Shown here one piece after another: positions 1-7,861 of a stretch of DNA of 64,000 bases. The translations under genes and the position numbers were made by a program. Position 1 is the first letter of the stretch. Each line of letters begins with the position of its first letter. The notes under the pieces were generated by a model. The model was not told the DNA's origin and did not search any database. It was given only the letters and a program-made list of their open reading frames with translations. The stretch covers positions 69,501 through 133,500 of the forward strand of contig NZ_PXOQ01000009.1 of assembly GCF_003008425.1 (NCBI RefSeq), written 5' to 3'. The DNA is from Aurantibacter aestuarii (GTDB taxonomy: Bacteria > Bacteroidota > Bacteroidia > Flavobacteriales > Flavobacteriaceae).

Positions 1-1
1 C

Positions 2-2473
2 ACATTAATTGCTCAAGTAGGTATTGGAACAGTTAATCCAAATGCAACAATAGATATCGTTGCATCTAATCAAGCAACTCCAACAAATAATGATGGTATT
101 TTAATACCTAGAATAGATGTTTTTCCATCTACTAATCCAACACTTGCACAAGACTCCATGATTGTTTATTTAACCACAACAGATGGTACAGATGCTCCTG
201 GGTTTTATTATTGGAATAATGCCACTACATCATGGTTACCATTTGGAGGTGCTTCAACAACAGGTTGGGATTTAACAGGTAATGCAGGTACTGTAAATGG
301 AACTAATTTTTTAGGAACAACAGATAATCAAAATTTAGATATTAGAACAAATAATATTGTTAGAGCAAGATTTACAAGCCAAGGACAATTAGAGTTTTTG
401 AATAATGGAAGCTCGGTTTTTATTGGTGAAGGAGCTGGTGCAGCAGACGATTTGACAACCAATAGAAATGTTTTTATTGGTTATGAAGCAGGTAATGATG
501 TTACTTCTGGATTTAATAATATTGCTTTAGGGCTTGGATCATTTGATAGAGCTACTACTGGTAGTAGAAATATAGCAATTGGTGTAGGTTCTTTGGATGC
601 AGATTTAGATCCTGAAAGTACTGTTGCTATAGGAAGTGGTACTTTGGGTGGTGCTAGTGGGAATGTAACAAATACTGTTGCAATTGGAGCTAGCGCGTTA
701 TCTAATTCTACAGACGCTGTAGATAATTTAGCTTTAGGTTATAGAGCAGGAGCAAATGTAGATGGACCAGATAATGTTTTTTTAGGGGCTAATGCTGATT
801 GGTTAAATGCTAATTCTGGAGCAACACAAAATGTAATTATAGGTTCTGGAGCTGGACAAGCAGGTTCTGGTGGAGGAATTGCGTATAATGGTCGAATTTT
901 AATAGGTTATCAAGCAGGAAGAGATAATGGAATAAATAATTCTTTATTTATTGAAAACTCTTCTAGTGTAACGCCATTATTATATGGTGAGTTTGATAAT
1001 AATATTTTAAGAATTGGTGGACAATTACAAATTGGGTCTAGTGATGATACTACTGCAGGTGTAGTATACGGTTTTCCTACAGTAGATGGTACATCTGGAC
1101 AGGCATTAGTAACGGATGGTTTAGGTAATGTAACTTGGCAAACTATAGCAGGTGGAGGATTAGATACACAAGATTTATCTATTAATAATGTAACAGCCGA
1201 TTTATCTTTAGTTGATGGAGGAACGGTTGAAATAAAAACTATTGCAGATTCTGATGATGATACAAAAATTCAAACAGAAGAAGGAATAGACGACGACACG
1301 ATACGATTTGACATTGCTGGAACGGAACATTTTACTATGTTAACAAATGGTAAATTAGAAGTTTTAAATACTGGAAACTCTATCTATATTGGAGATAATG
1401 CAGGGCAAGCAGATTTAAACACAGCAGATAAAGAAAATGTAATGATTGGGACTAATGCAGGACAAAATATAACCACAAGTGCAACTTCCGCTTTTCATGG
1501 GCGTTACAATGTTGGTATAGGATTTAATGCATTGCAAGACCAAACTAGAGGTCATAGAAATACCGCTGTAGGTCATGGAGCTGCTGAAAGTTTAACTACA
1601 GGTACTTTTAATACGGCTATTGGTCACGATGCTTTAAAAAATGCAACTTTTGTAGAATATAATACTATCATGGGAAATGATGCTGCTGAAAACATCAATG
1701 GAAATGGCAATACAGCAATAGGTTATAGAGCATTAATGGGATTTAGTGGAGGAACTGGTGCAAACAATACTGCTATGGGAGATGGCGTTGGTTCAAGAAT
1801 TAGAAATGGTTCAAATAACGTTTGGATAGGTCAAGATACCGAAGAGTTTAATGAGAACGGAAATAATAACACCATTATAGGTACTGATGCAGGTGCATCT
1901 ATAGGTTCTTCTAGATCTTTAAGTGGTCGTGTGTTAATTGGTTATAATGCGGGTAGAAGTACAGGTGGAGTTGATAATACATTGTATATTGAAAACTCAA
2001 ATAGTACGGCTCCATTAATTGGTGGAGATTTTGCTAATGATAGACTTGCTGTAAATGTAGATATGAGTATTTTGGGGACAGGTAACTATACAAGAGCTTT
2101 AAATGTTGAAGGTTCTGTGTTTGCAAGTGGCGATTTTATTACAACAACAGCGACATATCCAGACTATGTGTTTGATAACTACTTTAATAATTTTTCATCA
2201 ATTAATAAAACGTATAGTTTTACTCCTTTGGACAAAGCAATTGAGTTTGTTAAAGATAATGGGCATTTACCAAACGTAAAATCTTATGAGGAAATTAAGA
2301 GTAATAATATGAATATTGATTTAGGATCTACTTCAGTAAAAAATCTTGAAAAAATTGAAGAAAACTTTATTTATATTATGGAATTAAAAGAAGAGTTAGA
2401 CGAACTTAAGAATGAAAATATACAATTAAGAGAGAAATTAGAACAACTTATAAAATATATTGAGTCAAAATAA
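2..2473 (+). CDS. Secreted YadA-head-like repeat surface protein, 5' end off the window
   Basis: The reading frame is open from base 2, so the ATG at 158 is internal and the true start lies left of the window. The first visible residues, TLIAQVGIGTVNPNATIDIV, look like the end of a signal peptide (cleavage after AQ) followed by the usual flavobacterial opening of such surface proteins, so little is missing. The body carries many NxAIGxxA-type repeats resembling the left-handed beta-roll head of YadA adhesins. There are two copies of a larger module, each ending in a similar block: SLFIENSSSVTPLLYGEFDN near base 980 and TLYIENSNSTAPLIGGDFAN near base 2000. The last 100 residues contain a DKAIEFVKDNGHLPNV segment and a leucine-rich coiled coil, as in phage tail-fibre or trimeric adhesin stalk ends. 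No T9SS sorting domain is visible. Inference: a trimeric cell-surface or extracellular fibre; the ligand is unknown. Confidence 0.85.
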   Translation, partial: TLIAQVGIGTVNPNATIDIVASNQATPTNNDGILIPRIDVFPSTNPTLAQDSMIVYLTTTDGTDAPGFYYWNNATTSWLPFGGASTTGWDLTGNAGTVNGTNFLGTTDNQNLDIRTNNIVRARFTSQGQLEFLNNGSSVFIGEGAGAADDLTTNRNVFIGYEAGNDVTSGFNNIALGLGSFDRATTGSRNIAIGVGSLDADLDPESTVAIGSGTLGGASGNVTNTVAIGASALSNSTDAVDNLALGYRAGANVDGPDNVFLGANADWLNANSGATQNVIIGSGAGQAGSGGGIAYNGRILIGYQAGRDNGINNSLFIENSSSVTPLLYGEFDNNILRIGGQLQIGSSDDTTAGVVYGFPTVDGTSGQALVTDGLGNVTWQTIAGGGLDTQDLSINNVTADLSLVDGGTVEIKTIADSDDDTKIQTEEGIDDDTIRFDIAGTEHFTMLTNGKLEVLNTGNSIYIGDNAGQADLNTADKENVMIGTNAGQNITTSATSAFHGRYNVGIGFNALQDQTRGHRNTAVGHGAAESLTTGTFNTAIGHDALKNATFVEYNTIMGNDAAENINGNGNTAIGYRALMGFSGGTGANNTAMGDGVGSRIRNGSNNVWIGQDTEEFNENGNNNTIIGTDAGASIGSSRSLSGRVLIGYNAGRSTGGVDNTLYIENSNSTAPLIGGDFANDRLAVNVDMSILGTGNYTRALNVEGSVFASGDFITTTATYPDYVFDNYFNNFSSINKTYSFTPLDKAIEFVKDNGHLPNVKSYEEIKSNNMNIDLGSTSVKNLEKIEENFIYIMELKEELDELKNENIQLREKLEQLIKYIESK

Positions 2474-2598
2474 TTTCTGTATAAAAATTTAGACCATTTA
2501 AAAAATACATAGTAAATTGTCTATATTGCATATTAATTTTAGAATTTGATACCTAAAACATATATGAATTGCTAATAGGCAATTTACTATTCGAATCA

Positions 2599-2775
2599 AT
2601 GAACTATTTGTTTTTTTTTACTGCCTTAGTTTTAATTGTTATTGTAATAATATGTCATATGTTATTTACAGTAAAAAAAATTAGGATTAAAAGGCAAACA
2701 GGTAAAGACATTAGGCAAAAAAACAGCTATTATAAGTTTGTAAGCTTTATGTTTTTAAAAAATTTACCTAGATAA
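2599..2775 (+). CDS. Small single-span membrane protein
   Basis: A 58-residue ORF from ATG 2599; a TTG 30 bases upstream could add ten residues, but the ATG puts a hydrophobic helix (about residues 4-26, FFFTALVLIVIVIICHML) directly at the N-terminus. It is followed by a basic tail rich in Lys and Arg, which predicts an N-out/C-in single-span protein. Its TAA ends at 2775 and the uvrA stop begins at 2776, so the two convergent genes abut with no terminator between. I do not recognise a family. It may be a real small membrane protein or a chance ORF; the positive-inside pattern favours real. Confidence 0.5.
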   Translation: MNYLFFFTALVLIVIVIICHMLFTVKKIRIKRQTGKDIRQKNSYYKFVSFMFLKNLPR

Positions 2776-5565
2776 CTAGATTTTATCTTTTAAGTATGTT
2801 GCTGTAACCGAATTTTTATTCTGTACAATCTCCTCTGGTGTCCCACATGCGACTAAATGTCCTCCATTTTTTCCACCTTCAGGACCCAAATCAATAATAT
2901 AATCTGCACACTTTATAAGATCTAAATTATGCTCTACAACAATAATAGAGTGACCGTTGTCTATTAATGCATTAAATGATTTTAGTAGTTTTTGAATATC
3001 ATGAAAATGCAAACCTGTAGTAGGCTCATCAAAAATAAATAAGGTTTGATTTTTTTGACTTCCTTTACCTAAAAAAGTGGCTAGTTTTATACGTTGTGCT
3101 TCTCCACCAGATAGGGTAGAAGAGCTTTGTCCCAGAGTTACATAACCCAATCCTACATCTTGTAAAGGTTGTAATTTGCGTTCTATTTTACTTTGATTAT
3201 TTGTTTTGAAAAACGAAATAGCATCATCAATGGTAAGGTTTAAAATATCGTCTATATTCTTATCTGCAAATGTAACTTCTAATACTTCTTTTTTAAATCG
3301 TTTCCCTTTACACGTGTCGCACTCCAAGTGCACATCTGCCATAAATTGCATTTCTATGGTCACTTCACCTTCACCTTTACAAGTTTCACAACGTCCACCA
3401 TCTACATTAAAACTAAAGTGTTTGGCTTGGTAGTTTCTTATATCACTTAACTTCTGTTTTGCATACAGCGCTCTAATGTCATCATAAGCCTTTACATAAG
3501 TTACAGGATTAGAGCGGGACGAGCGTCCAATAGGATTCTGGTCCACAAATTCAATATGTTCAATAGTAGAGTAATTACCTTTAAGCGCTGTAAATTGCCC
3601 GGGTTTATCTCCAAAACCTGTAAGTTCCTTTTGTAAAGCCGGATAAAGAATTTTTTTAACTAAGGTACTTTTTCCACTTCCTGAAACACCAGTTACCACA
3701 GTAAGCATATTTAATGGAAATGTAACATCTATATTTTTTAAATTATGTTCTCGTGCTCCAGTTACTTCTATAGAGTATTTAGACGTACGTCGTTTTTTTG
3801 GAACCTTAATTTTTAAAGTTTCATTTAAATATTGAGCAGTTAAAGAGTCTGATTTTAAAATATCCTTAAACGTTCCTGTAGCTACTACGTGTCCGCCAAG
3901 CGTTCCAGCTTCGGGACCAATATCTATAATCTCATCGGCTTGTTTCATGATATCCTCATCATGTTCAACCACAATTACCGTATTACCTAAATCTCTTAAG
4001 GCTTTTAAAACGTCTATAAGTTGTTCACTATCTTTTGGATGTAAGCCTATACTGGGTTCATCTAAAATATACATAGATCCAACCAAACTACTACCAAGTG
4101 ATGTGGCAAGATTAATTCGCTGACTTTCGCCGCCAGAAAGCGTATTAGATTTTCGGTTTAAAGTTAAATAGGTTAAACCAACATTAGTTAAAAACTGTAA
4201 ACGGTTTTTTATTTCAACCAGTAAACGTTCTGCAATCTTAGTATCATTTTCATTTAAAGTAATTGTATTAAAAAACGATTTTAATTCGTTAATAGGCATT
4301 TCTACCAAACTCGTAAGTGTGGCGTCAGCTACTTTAATATAATTAGTTTCTGGTCGTAAACGCTTACCATTACAAACTTTACATTTGGTTTTACCTCTGT
4401 AACGCGATAGCATTACACGGTTTTGAATTTTGTAAGCCTTAGCTTCAAGCTCTGCAAAAAAGCTATTCAAACCTTCAAAATGCTTATTCCCAGTCCAGAT
4501 TAAATCTTTCTGTGCGTCGCTTAATTCAAAATAAGGTTTGTGTATAGGAAAATCGAAGTGATGTGAATTATTAACCAATTGGTCTCTATAATAACTCATA
4601 CTTTCACCACGCCAAGGAAATATAGCATTCTCATAAACCGATAGTGCCGTATTTGGAATGACCAAATCTTCGTCTATGCCAATCACATCACCATAACCTT
4701 CACATTTAGGGCACGCTCCATAAGGATTATTAAAACTAAATAAGTGAACGTTAGGCTCTAAGAAAGTCATTCCATCCAGCTCAAACTTATTGCTAAAATG
4801 CGTTGTGGTTTCTGTATTTAGATTTTTAATGTAGCAATTTCCTTTACCTTCAAAAAAAGCGGTTTGAATAGCATCGGCTAAACGATTATAAAAATCTTCA
4901 TCGTCTTTAGTGATAATTCTATCTACCACGACAAATAAATTTTCTGTGGTAGTAATATGATCTGTTTTGTCTATTCGTATGACTTCATCTTCAAATAAAA
5001 CTCTGGCATAACCTTGTTGGTTAAGCGCATTTAATTTATCGGAAAGTTCACGTCCATCTTCTAAGTAAACAGGAGCTATAAGAAGAAGCTTTTCTCCTTC
5101 AGGTAATTTCTTTACGGCATTTAAAACATCTGTAACCGTATCTTTCTTTACTTCATTTCCAGAAATAGGAGAGTAGGTTTTGCCAATTCTTGCAAATAGC
5201 AACTTTAAATAATCATAAATTTCTGTAGTTGTACCTACGGTAGAACGCGGATTTGTAGAGTTCACTTTTTGCTCAATTGCAATTGCAGGCGCGATACCTT
5301 TAATATAATCTACTTTAGGTTTGTTTAGACGACCTAAAAATTGTCTTGCATAACTACTTAAGCTTTCTACGTAACGTCGTTGACCTTCCGCATACAAGGT
5401 ATCAAAAGCTAAACTAGATTTTCCGGAACCCGACAGACCTGTAATGACCACTAATTTGTTTCTAGGGATTACAACATCTATATTTTTAAGATTGTGCAGT
5501 TTTGCACCTTTAATTATGATATTTTGTTTAGGGTTGACTTCGGAAAGTGGTAAGGTCTTCTTCAT
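2776..5565 (-). CDS. uvrA: UvrABC excinuclease subunit A
   Basis: 929 residues, the usual UvrA length. UvrA is the ATP-dependent damage-recognition subunit of bacterial nucleotide excision repair; it loads UvrB on lesions. Two ABC modules are visible: Walker [10 protein letters not shown] at residues 43-51 and GVSGSGKST in the second half, with signatures [12 protein letters not shown] and [12 protein letters not shown]. Zinc-binding CxxC pairs occur in the first half (CPKC, CKVC) and in the second (CETC and CDTC, about 20 residues apart), as in the family. The residues [20 protein letters not shown] after the first P-loop are diagnostic. It stands alone: uvrB and uvrC are not here. A TATCTTTG promoter box lies at 5583-5590, 17 bases before the ATG. 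Confidence 0.98.
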   Translation of the reverse strand: MKKTLPLSEVNPKQNIIIKGAKLHNLKNIDVVIPRNKLVVITGLSGSGKSSLAFDTLYAEGQRRYVESLSSYARQFLGRLNKPKVDYIKGIAPAIAIEQKVNSTNPRSTVGTTTEIYDYLKLLFARIGKTYSPISGNEVKKDTVTDVLNAVKKLPEGEKLLLIAPVYLEDGRELSDKLNALNQQGYARVLFEDEVIRIDKTDHITTTENLFVVVDRIITKDDEDFYNRLADAIQTAFFEGKGNCYIKNLNTETTTHFSNKFELDGMTFLEPNVHLFSFNNPYGACPKCEGYGDVIGIDEDLVIPNTALSVYENAIFPWRGESMSYYRDQLVNNSHHFDFPIHKPYFELSDAQKDLIWTGNKHFEGLNSFFAELEAKAYKIQNRVMLSRYRGKTKCKVCNGKRLRPETNYIKVADATLTSLVEMPINELKSFFNTITLNENDTKIAERLLVEIKNRLQFLTNVGLTYLTLNRKSNTLSGGESQRINLATSLGSSLVGSMYILDEPSIGLHPKDSEQLIDVLKALRDLGNTVIVVEHDEDIMKQADEIIDIGPEAGTLGGHVVATGTFKDILKSDSLTAQYLNETLKIKVPKKRRTSKYSIEVTGAREHNLKNIDVTFPLNMLTVVTGVSGSGKSTLVKKILYPALQKELTGFGDKPGQFTALKGNYSTIEHIEFVDQNPIGRSSRSNPVTYVKAYDDIRALYAKQKLSDIRNYQAKHFSFNVDGGRCETCKGEGEVTIEMQFMADVHLECDTCKGKRFKKEVLEVTFADKNIDDILNLTIDDAISFFKTNNQSKIERKLQPLQDVGLGYVTLGQSSSTLSGGEAQRIKLATFLGKGSQKNQTLFIFDEPTTGLHFHDIQKLLKSFNALIDNGHSIIVVEHNLDLIKCADYIIDLGPEGGKNGGHLVACGTPEEIVQNKNSVTATYLKDKI

Positions 5566-5582
5566 AGTTTAGCTCTATGAAA

Positions 5583-5590
5583 CAAAGATA
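5583..5590 (-). promoter_or_regulatory. Probable -7 promoter box of uvrA
   Basis: TATCTTTG on the minus strand fits the Bacteroidota consensus TAnnTTTG and ends 17 bases before the uvrA start. No TTG is found at the expected -33 spacing, so only the -7 element is supported. The same octamer precedes the BatA gene at 38398-38405. Confidence 0.5.
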
Positions 5591-5666
5591 ACATAACCTT
5601 ACGGGCTAATAAAAAAAGTTATTGCACAATAAATTGTTAAAGTTTTAATTTTCTTTGGAACAATAT

Positions 5667-5698
5667 TTGCTTATATAAATTAAATTCATTTATATTTG
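5667..5698 (+). promoter_or_regulatory. Promoter of the ECF sigma-factor gene (TTG - 21 nt - TATATTTG)
   Basis: TTG at 5667-5669 and TATATTTG at 5691-5698 are separated by 21 bases, which matches the flavobacterial TTG-N17-23-TAnnTTTG architecture. Transcription would begin near 5704, leaving a leader of about 90 bases before ATG 5794. It is the only promoter in this window for which I found both elements at good spacing. Confidence 0.65.
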
Positions 5699-5736
5699 AA
5701 ACCATTCTAAATAATAATTGCCTATAGCTTAGAGTA

Positions 5737-5788
5737 TTACTTTTTAAAATTAATAACCCGAATCTAATTTTAGATGACTAAAAAGTAA
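5737..5788 (+). promoter_or_regulatory. Leader hairpin immediately before the sigma-factor start codon
   Basis: TTACTTTTTA (5737-5746) and TAAAAAGTAA (5779-5788) are perfect 10-base inverted repeats. A second, inner inverted repeat, ATCTA/TAGAT, lies in the loop (about 5762-5774). The outer arm ends six bases before ATG 5794, so folding would enclose the translation start region. The stem is AU rich and so only moderately stable. Confidence 0.45.
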
Positions 5789-5793
5789 CACCT

Positions 5794-6378
5794 ATGCAAA
5801 ATTCTCAAACTTCCGACGCACTATTGGTTAGTAATTATATAAAAGGCGATGAGTACGCGCTGGAATTACTAATTAAAAAACACAAACAATCTATTTACGG
5901 ATTTATTTTCTCTAAAGTGAGAGATCGAGACGTTACTGAAGATATTTTTCAAGATGCTTTTATTAAAGTGATTAAGACTTTAAAAAAAGGAAAGTATAAT
6001 GAAGAAGGTAAGTTTTTACCTTGGGTAATGCGTATTTCACATAATCTTGTTATTGATTACTTTAGAAAAAATAACCGAATGCCAAAGTTTGATAACTCTG
6101 GAGACTTCAATATTTTTTCAGTAATAAGCGATGGTGCTCTTAATGCGGAAAAAGTGATTATTAAAGAGCAAGTACAAAAAGATGTAAGGCGTTTAATTGA
6201 AGAGTTGCCAGAAGACCAGAAAGAAGTTTTAATGATGCGTATGTATCAAGACATGAGTTTTAAGGAAATTTCTGAGCGTACTGGTGTGAGTATTAATACT
6301 GCTTTAGGTAGAATGCGTTATGCTTTAATTAATATGAGAAAGGTGATAGAAAAGCATAATATTATTTTAACCAATTAA
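5794..6378 (+). CDS. ECF-type RNA polymerase sigma factor
   Basis: 194 residues, typical of extracytoplasmic-function sigma factors. Region 2 spans roughly residues 20-90, with DIFQDAFIKVIKTL and the -10-binding part LPWVMRISHNLVIDYFRK. Region 4 spans about 135-185, with the helix-turn-helix MSFKEISERTGVSINTALGR. Region 3 is absent, as expected. No obvious anti-sigma factor with a membrane span follows; instead a 46-residue ORF (6432-6572) comes next in the same transcript before a terminator. A full promoter and a leader hairpin precede it, so the gene is probably controlled both at transcription and at translation. Target genes cannot be read from the sequence. Confidence 0.93.
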   Translation: MQNSQTSDALLVSNYIKGDEYALELLIKKHKQSIYGFIFSKVRDRDVTEDIFQDAFIKVIKTLKKGKYNEEGKFLPWVMRISHNLVIDYFRKNNRMPKFDNSGDFNIFSVISDGALNAEKVIIKEQVQKDVRRLIEELPEDQKEVLMMRMYQDMSFKEISERTGVSINTALGRMRYALINMRKVIEKHNIILTN

Positions 6379-6431
6379 TATACTAAAGTAAAATAGTTGC
6401 CGTTATTTATTAAAACCAATAAAAATATAAC

Positions 6432-6572
6432 ATGGCAAAACTTTACTCTAAAAATCCTAAATCTGAAAAATTGAACCCAAAAGATGAAACCATTAGTTTT
6501 ATTTTGAATTACTCTAAAGCATTAAAAGTTACAACTTACAAGAATATAACTTTTGAAGCTATTTTAAACTAA
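6432..6572 (+). CDS. 46-residue conserved-looking small protein downstream of the sigma factor
   Basis: ATG 6432 to TAA 6572 encodes MAKLYSKNPKSEKLNPKDET and a further 26 residues ending in FEAILN. It starts 53 bases after the sigma-factor stop and is followed at once by a strong terminator, so the two are co-transcribed. The protein is soluble, lysine rich at the N-terminus, with a hydrophobic middle (ISFILNYSKALKV) that could form one helix. From memory, similar short ORFs follow this sigma factor in other Flavobacteriaceae, which I cannot verify here. Function unknown; a regulator or partner of the sigma factor is possible. Confidence 0.65.
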   Translation: MAKLYSKNPKSEKLNPKDETISFILNYSKALKVTTYKNITFEAILN

Positions 6573-6576
6573 ATTT

Positions 6577-6609
6577 AAAAACGTCCTGAAAATTCAGGAC
6601 GTTTTTTTT
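6577..6609 (+). terminator. Rho-independent terminator of the sigma-factor operon
   Basis: AAAACGTCCTGA pairs with TCAGGACGTTTT around a 4-base loop and is followed by a run of T. It closely resembles the hairpin after the OmpA gene at 7675-7715. Confidence 0.9.
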
Positions 6610-6817
6610 CTACTTAGTTTACAAAAACTAAGTTCAATATTTAATTTTTTATATTCTTTCCAATTACTATAAAACTAAAAAATCCGTTAAAAAGTTAATT
6701 TTTATCGGTGAAATGCATAAATCTTTCTTAAATTTTTATGTTTTAGTTTGTAGCGCATATTTAATATGATACTTTTCGACTCTCAGAAATCAATTTTTAA
6801 CCACAAAAAATTTAATT

Positions 6818-7654
6818 ATGAAAAAAGTATCAGCAGTATTACTAACAGCTATTCTATTTACAGGCTGTGTTTCTAAAAAGAAATACGTTGCTTTAGAAAC
6901 AGACAGAAATCAACTTAAGTCAGAATTACAGAAAACCACTGTAGAGCGTGATGAATTAGAAGCTAAATTTGAAGCAATTGAAGCTAGAATAGACACTTAC
7001 AATGCAAAAATTAATGCCTTAAGAGAAGAGAGCAATTCTAAATTAACAACTTCGGATGGTGCTGTAATTTCAAAAGGCGCCAGAGAACAAATGCGTAAAA
7101 CCATTTCTAAAATGGATCCCGCTGCAGTAAGTGGCGCAAAAACCTTAAAGGATTCTATGAATTTGGCTGTAGCTTACAACTTAAAACAAACTATGGCAGG
7201 AAGCACATTAAATGACGATGCTAATGGTGAAGTAGATATTAATATAAATGAAACGGTTGTAATGATTACTATTGCAGATAATTTATTATTTAGAACTGCT
7301 AGTTATAAAATGAGTAACAAAGCAGATGGAGTATTGCAAAAGATAGCCGATTTATTAAAATCTGAACCAAGTTTAGATGTTATGGTAGAAGGACATACCG
7401 ATTCTAGAACTATACGTACGGCTTTTATTAAAGATAACTGGGATTTAAGTGTGTTACGTGCCACTTCTATAGTACGACGTTTACAAGATAAATTTGGAGT
7501 AGAGTCGGAGCGATTAATTGCTTCAGGTAGAAGTAGTTTCCAACCTCTAGTAGATAATGACACTAATGAAAACAGAGCAAAAAACAGACGTACACGTATT
7601 GTTATTATGCCAAATATTGATAAATTCTTCGCTTTAATGGAAGAGAAAAAATAA
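6818..7654 (+). CDS. OmpA-family lipoprotein
   Basis: 278 residues. The N-terminus MKKVSAVLLTAILFTGC ends in a lipobox, so the mature protein is lipid anchored in the outer membrane. Residues 25-75 form a coiled coil (LETDRNQLKSELQKTTVERD). The C-terminal 110 residues are an OmpA_C peptidoglycan-binding domain: VEGHTDSRTI, then NWDLSVLRATSIVRRL with the Asp and Arg that hold diaminopimelate, then NRAKNRRTRIVIMP. Role by family: tethering the outer membrane to the cell wall. It is a single-gene transcript between two terminators. I found no exact TAnnTTTG box upstream. Confidence 0.93.
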   Translation: MKKVSAVLLTAILFTGCVSKKKYVALETDRNQLKSELQKTTVERDELEAKFEAIEARIDTYNAKINALREESNSKLTTSDGAVISKGAREQMRKTISKMDPAAVSGAKTLKDSMNLAVAYNLKQTMAGSTLNDDANGEVDININETVVMITIADNLLFRTASYKMSNKADGVLQKIADLLKSEPSLDVMVEGHTDSRTIRTAFIKDNWDLSVLRATSIVRRLQDKFGVESERLIASGRSSFQPLVDNDTNENRAKNRRTRIVIMPNIDKFFALMEEKK

Positions 7655-7674
7655 TAAGTATTCAATTATAGAAT

Positions 7675-7715
7675 AAAAAAACGTCTTGAAATTTTCAGGA
7701 CGTTTTTTTTTTTTT
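7675..7715 (+). terminator. Rho-independent terminator after the OmpA lipoprotein gene
   Basis: AACGTCTTGAAA pairs with TTTCAGGACGTT (one T-G wobble) and runs into 14 T residues. Sequence and shape nearly repeat the hairpin at 6577-6609. Confidence 0.88.
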
Positions 7716-7719
7716 TCGT

Positions 7720-7861
7720 TTAACGTCTTGCGGCTTGCAACAGCTGCGACGATTTATTACTAATGATTCCAAGTAAAAAACTTGGCTTTGAATTTTCGGA
7801 AAAAATTCGGAGAGAAACCCAAGCCTAGTAGTTGTTGCAAACTGCTGTTATAAAACGTTTA
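7720..7861. repeat. About 140-bp imperfect inverted-repeat element next to the esterase-like gene
   Basis: The left end TTAACGT...TTGCAACA (7720-7742) is mirrored by TGTTGCAA...ACGTTTA at the right end (7833-7861). TTGCAACA at 7735-7742 and TGTTGCAA at 7833-7840 are an exact match. The centre holds a perfect hairpin, CCAAGT/ACTTGG (7769-7785). GC content is higher than the surroundings. The right end runs into the stop codon of the following minus-strand gene. I read it as a dispersed repeat or recombination-site-like element of Flavobacteriaceae; class not established. Confidence 0.55.

Noticed and set aside
158-160. ATG 158 as the start of the first gene
   Set aside because: The frame is open to base 2 and encodes the signal-peptide end and the typical QVGIGT opening upstream of it.
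7303-7665. 120-residue minus-strand ORF
   Set aside because: It is antisense to the conserved OmpA domain and crosses the terminator region.
7720-7861. Integron attC site
   Set aside because: The palindrome and gene arrangement fit, but I cannot find the standard R'/R'' core pair or an integrase, so it is reported only as an inverted-repeat element.
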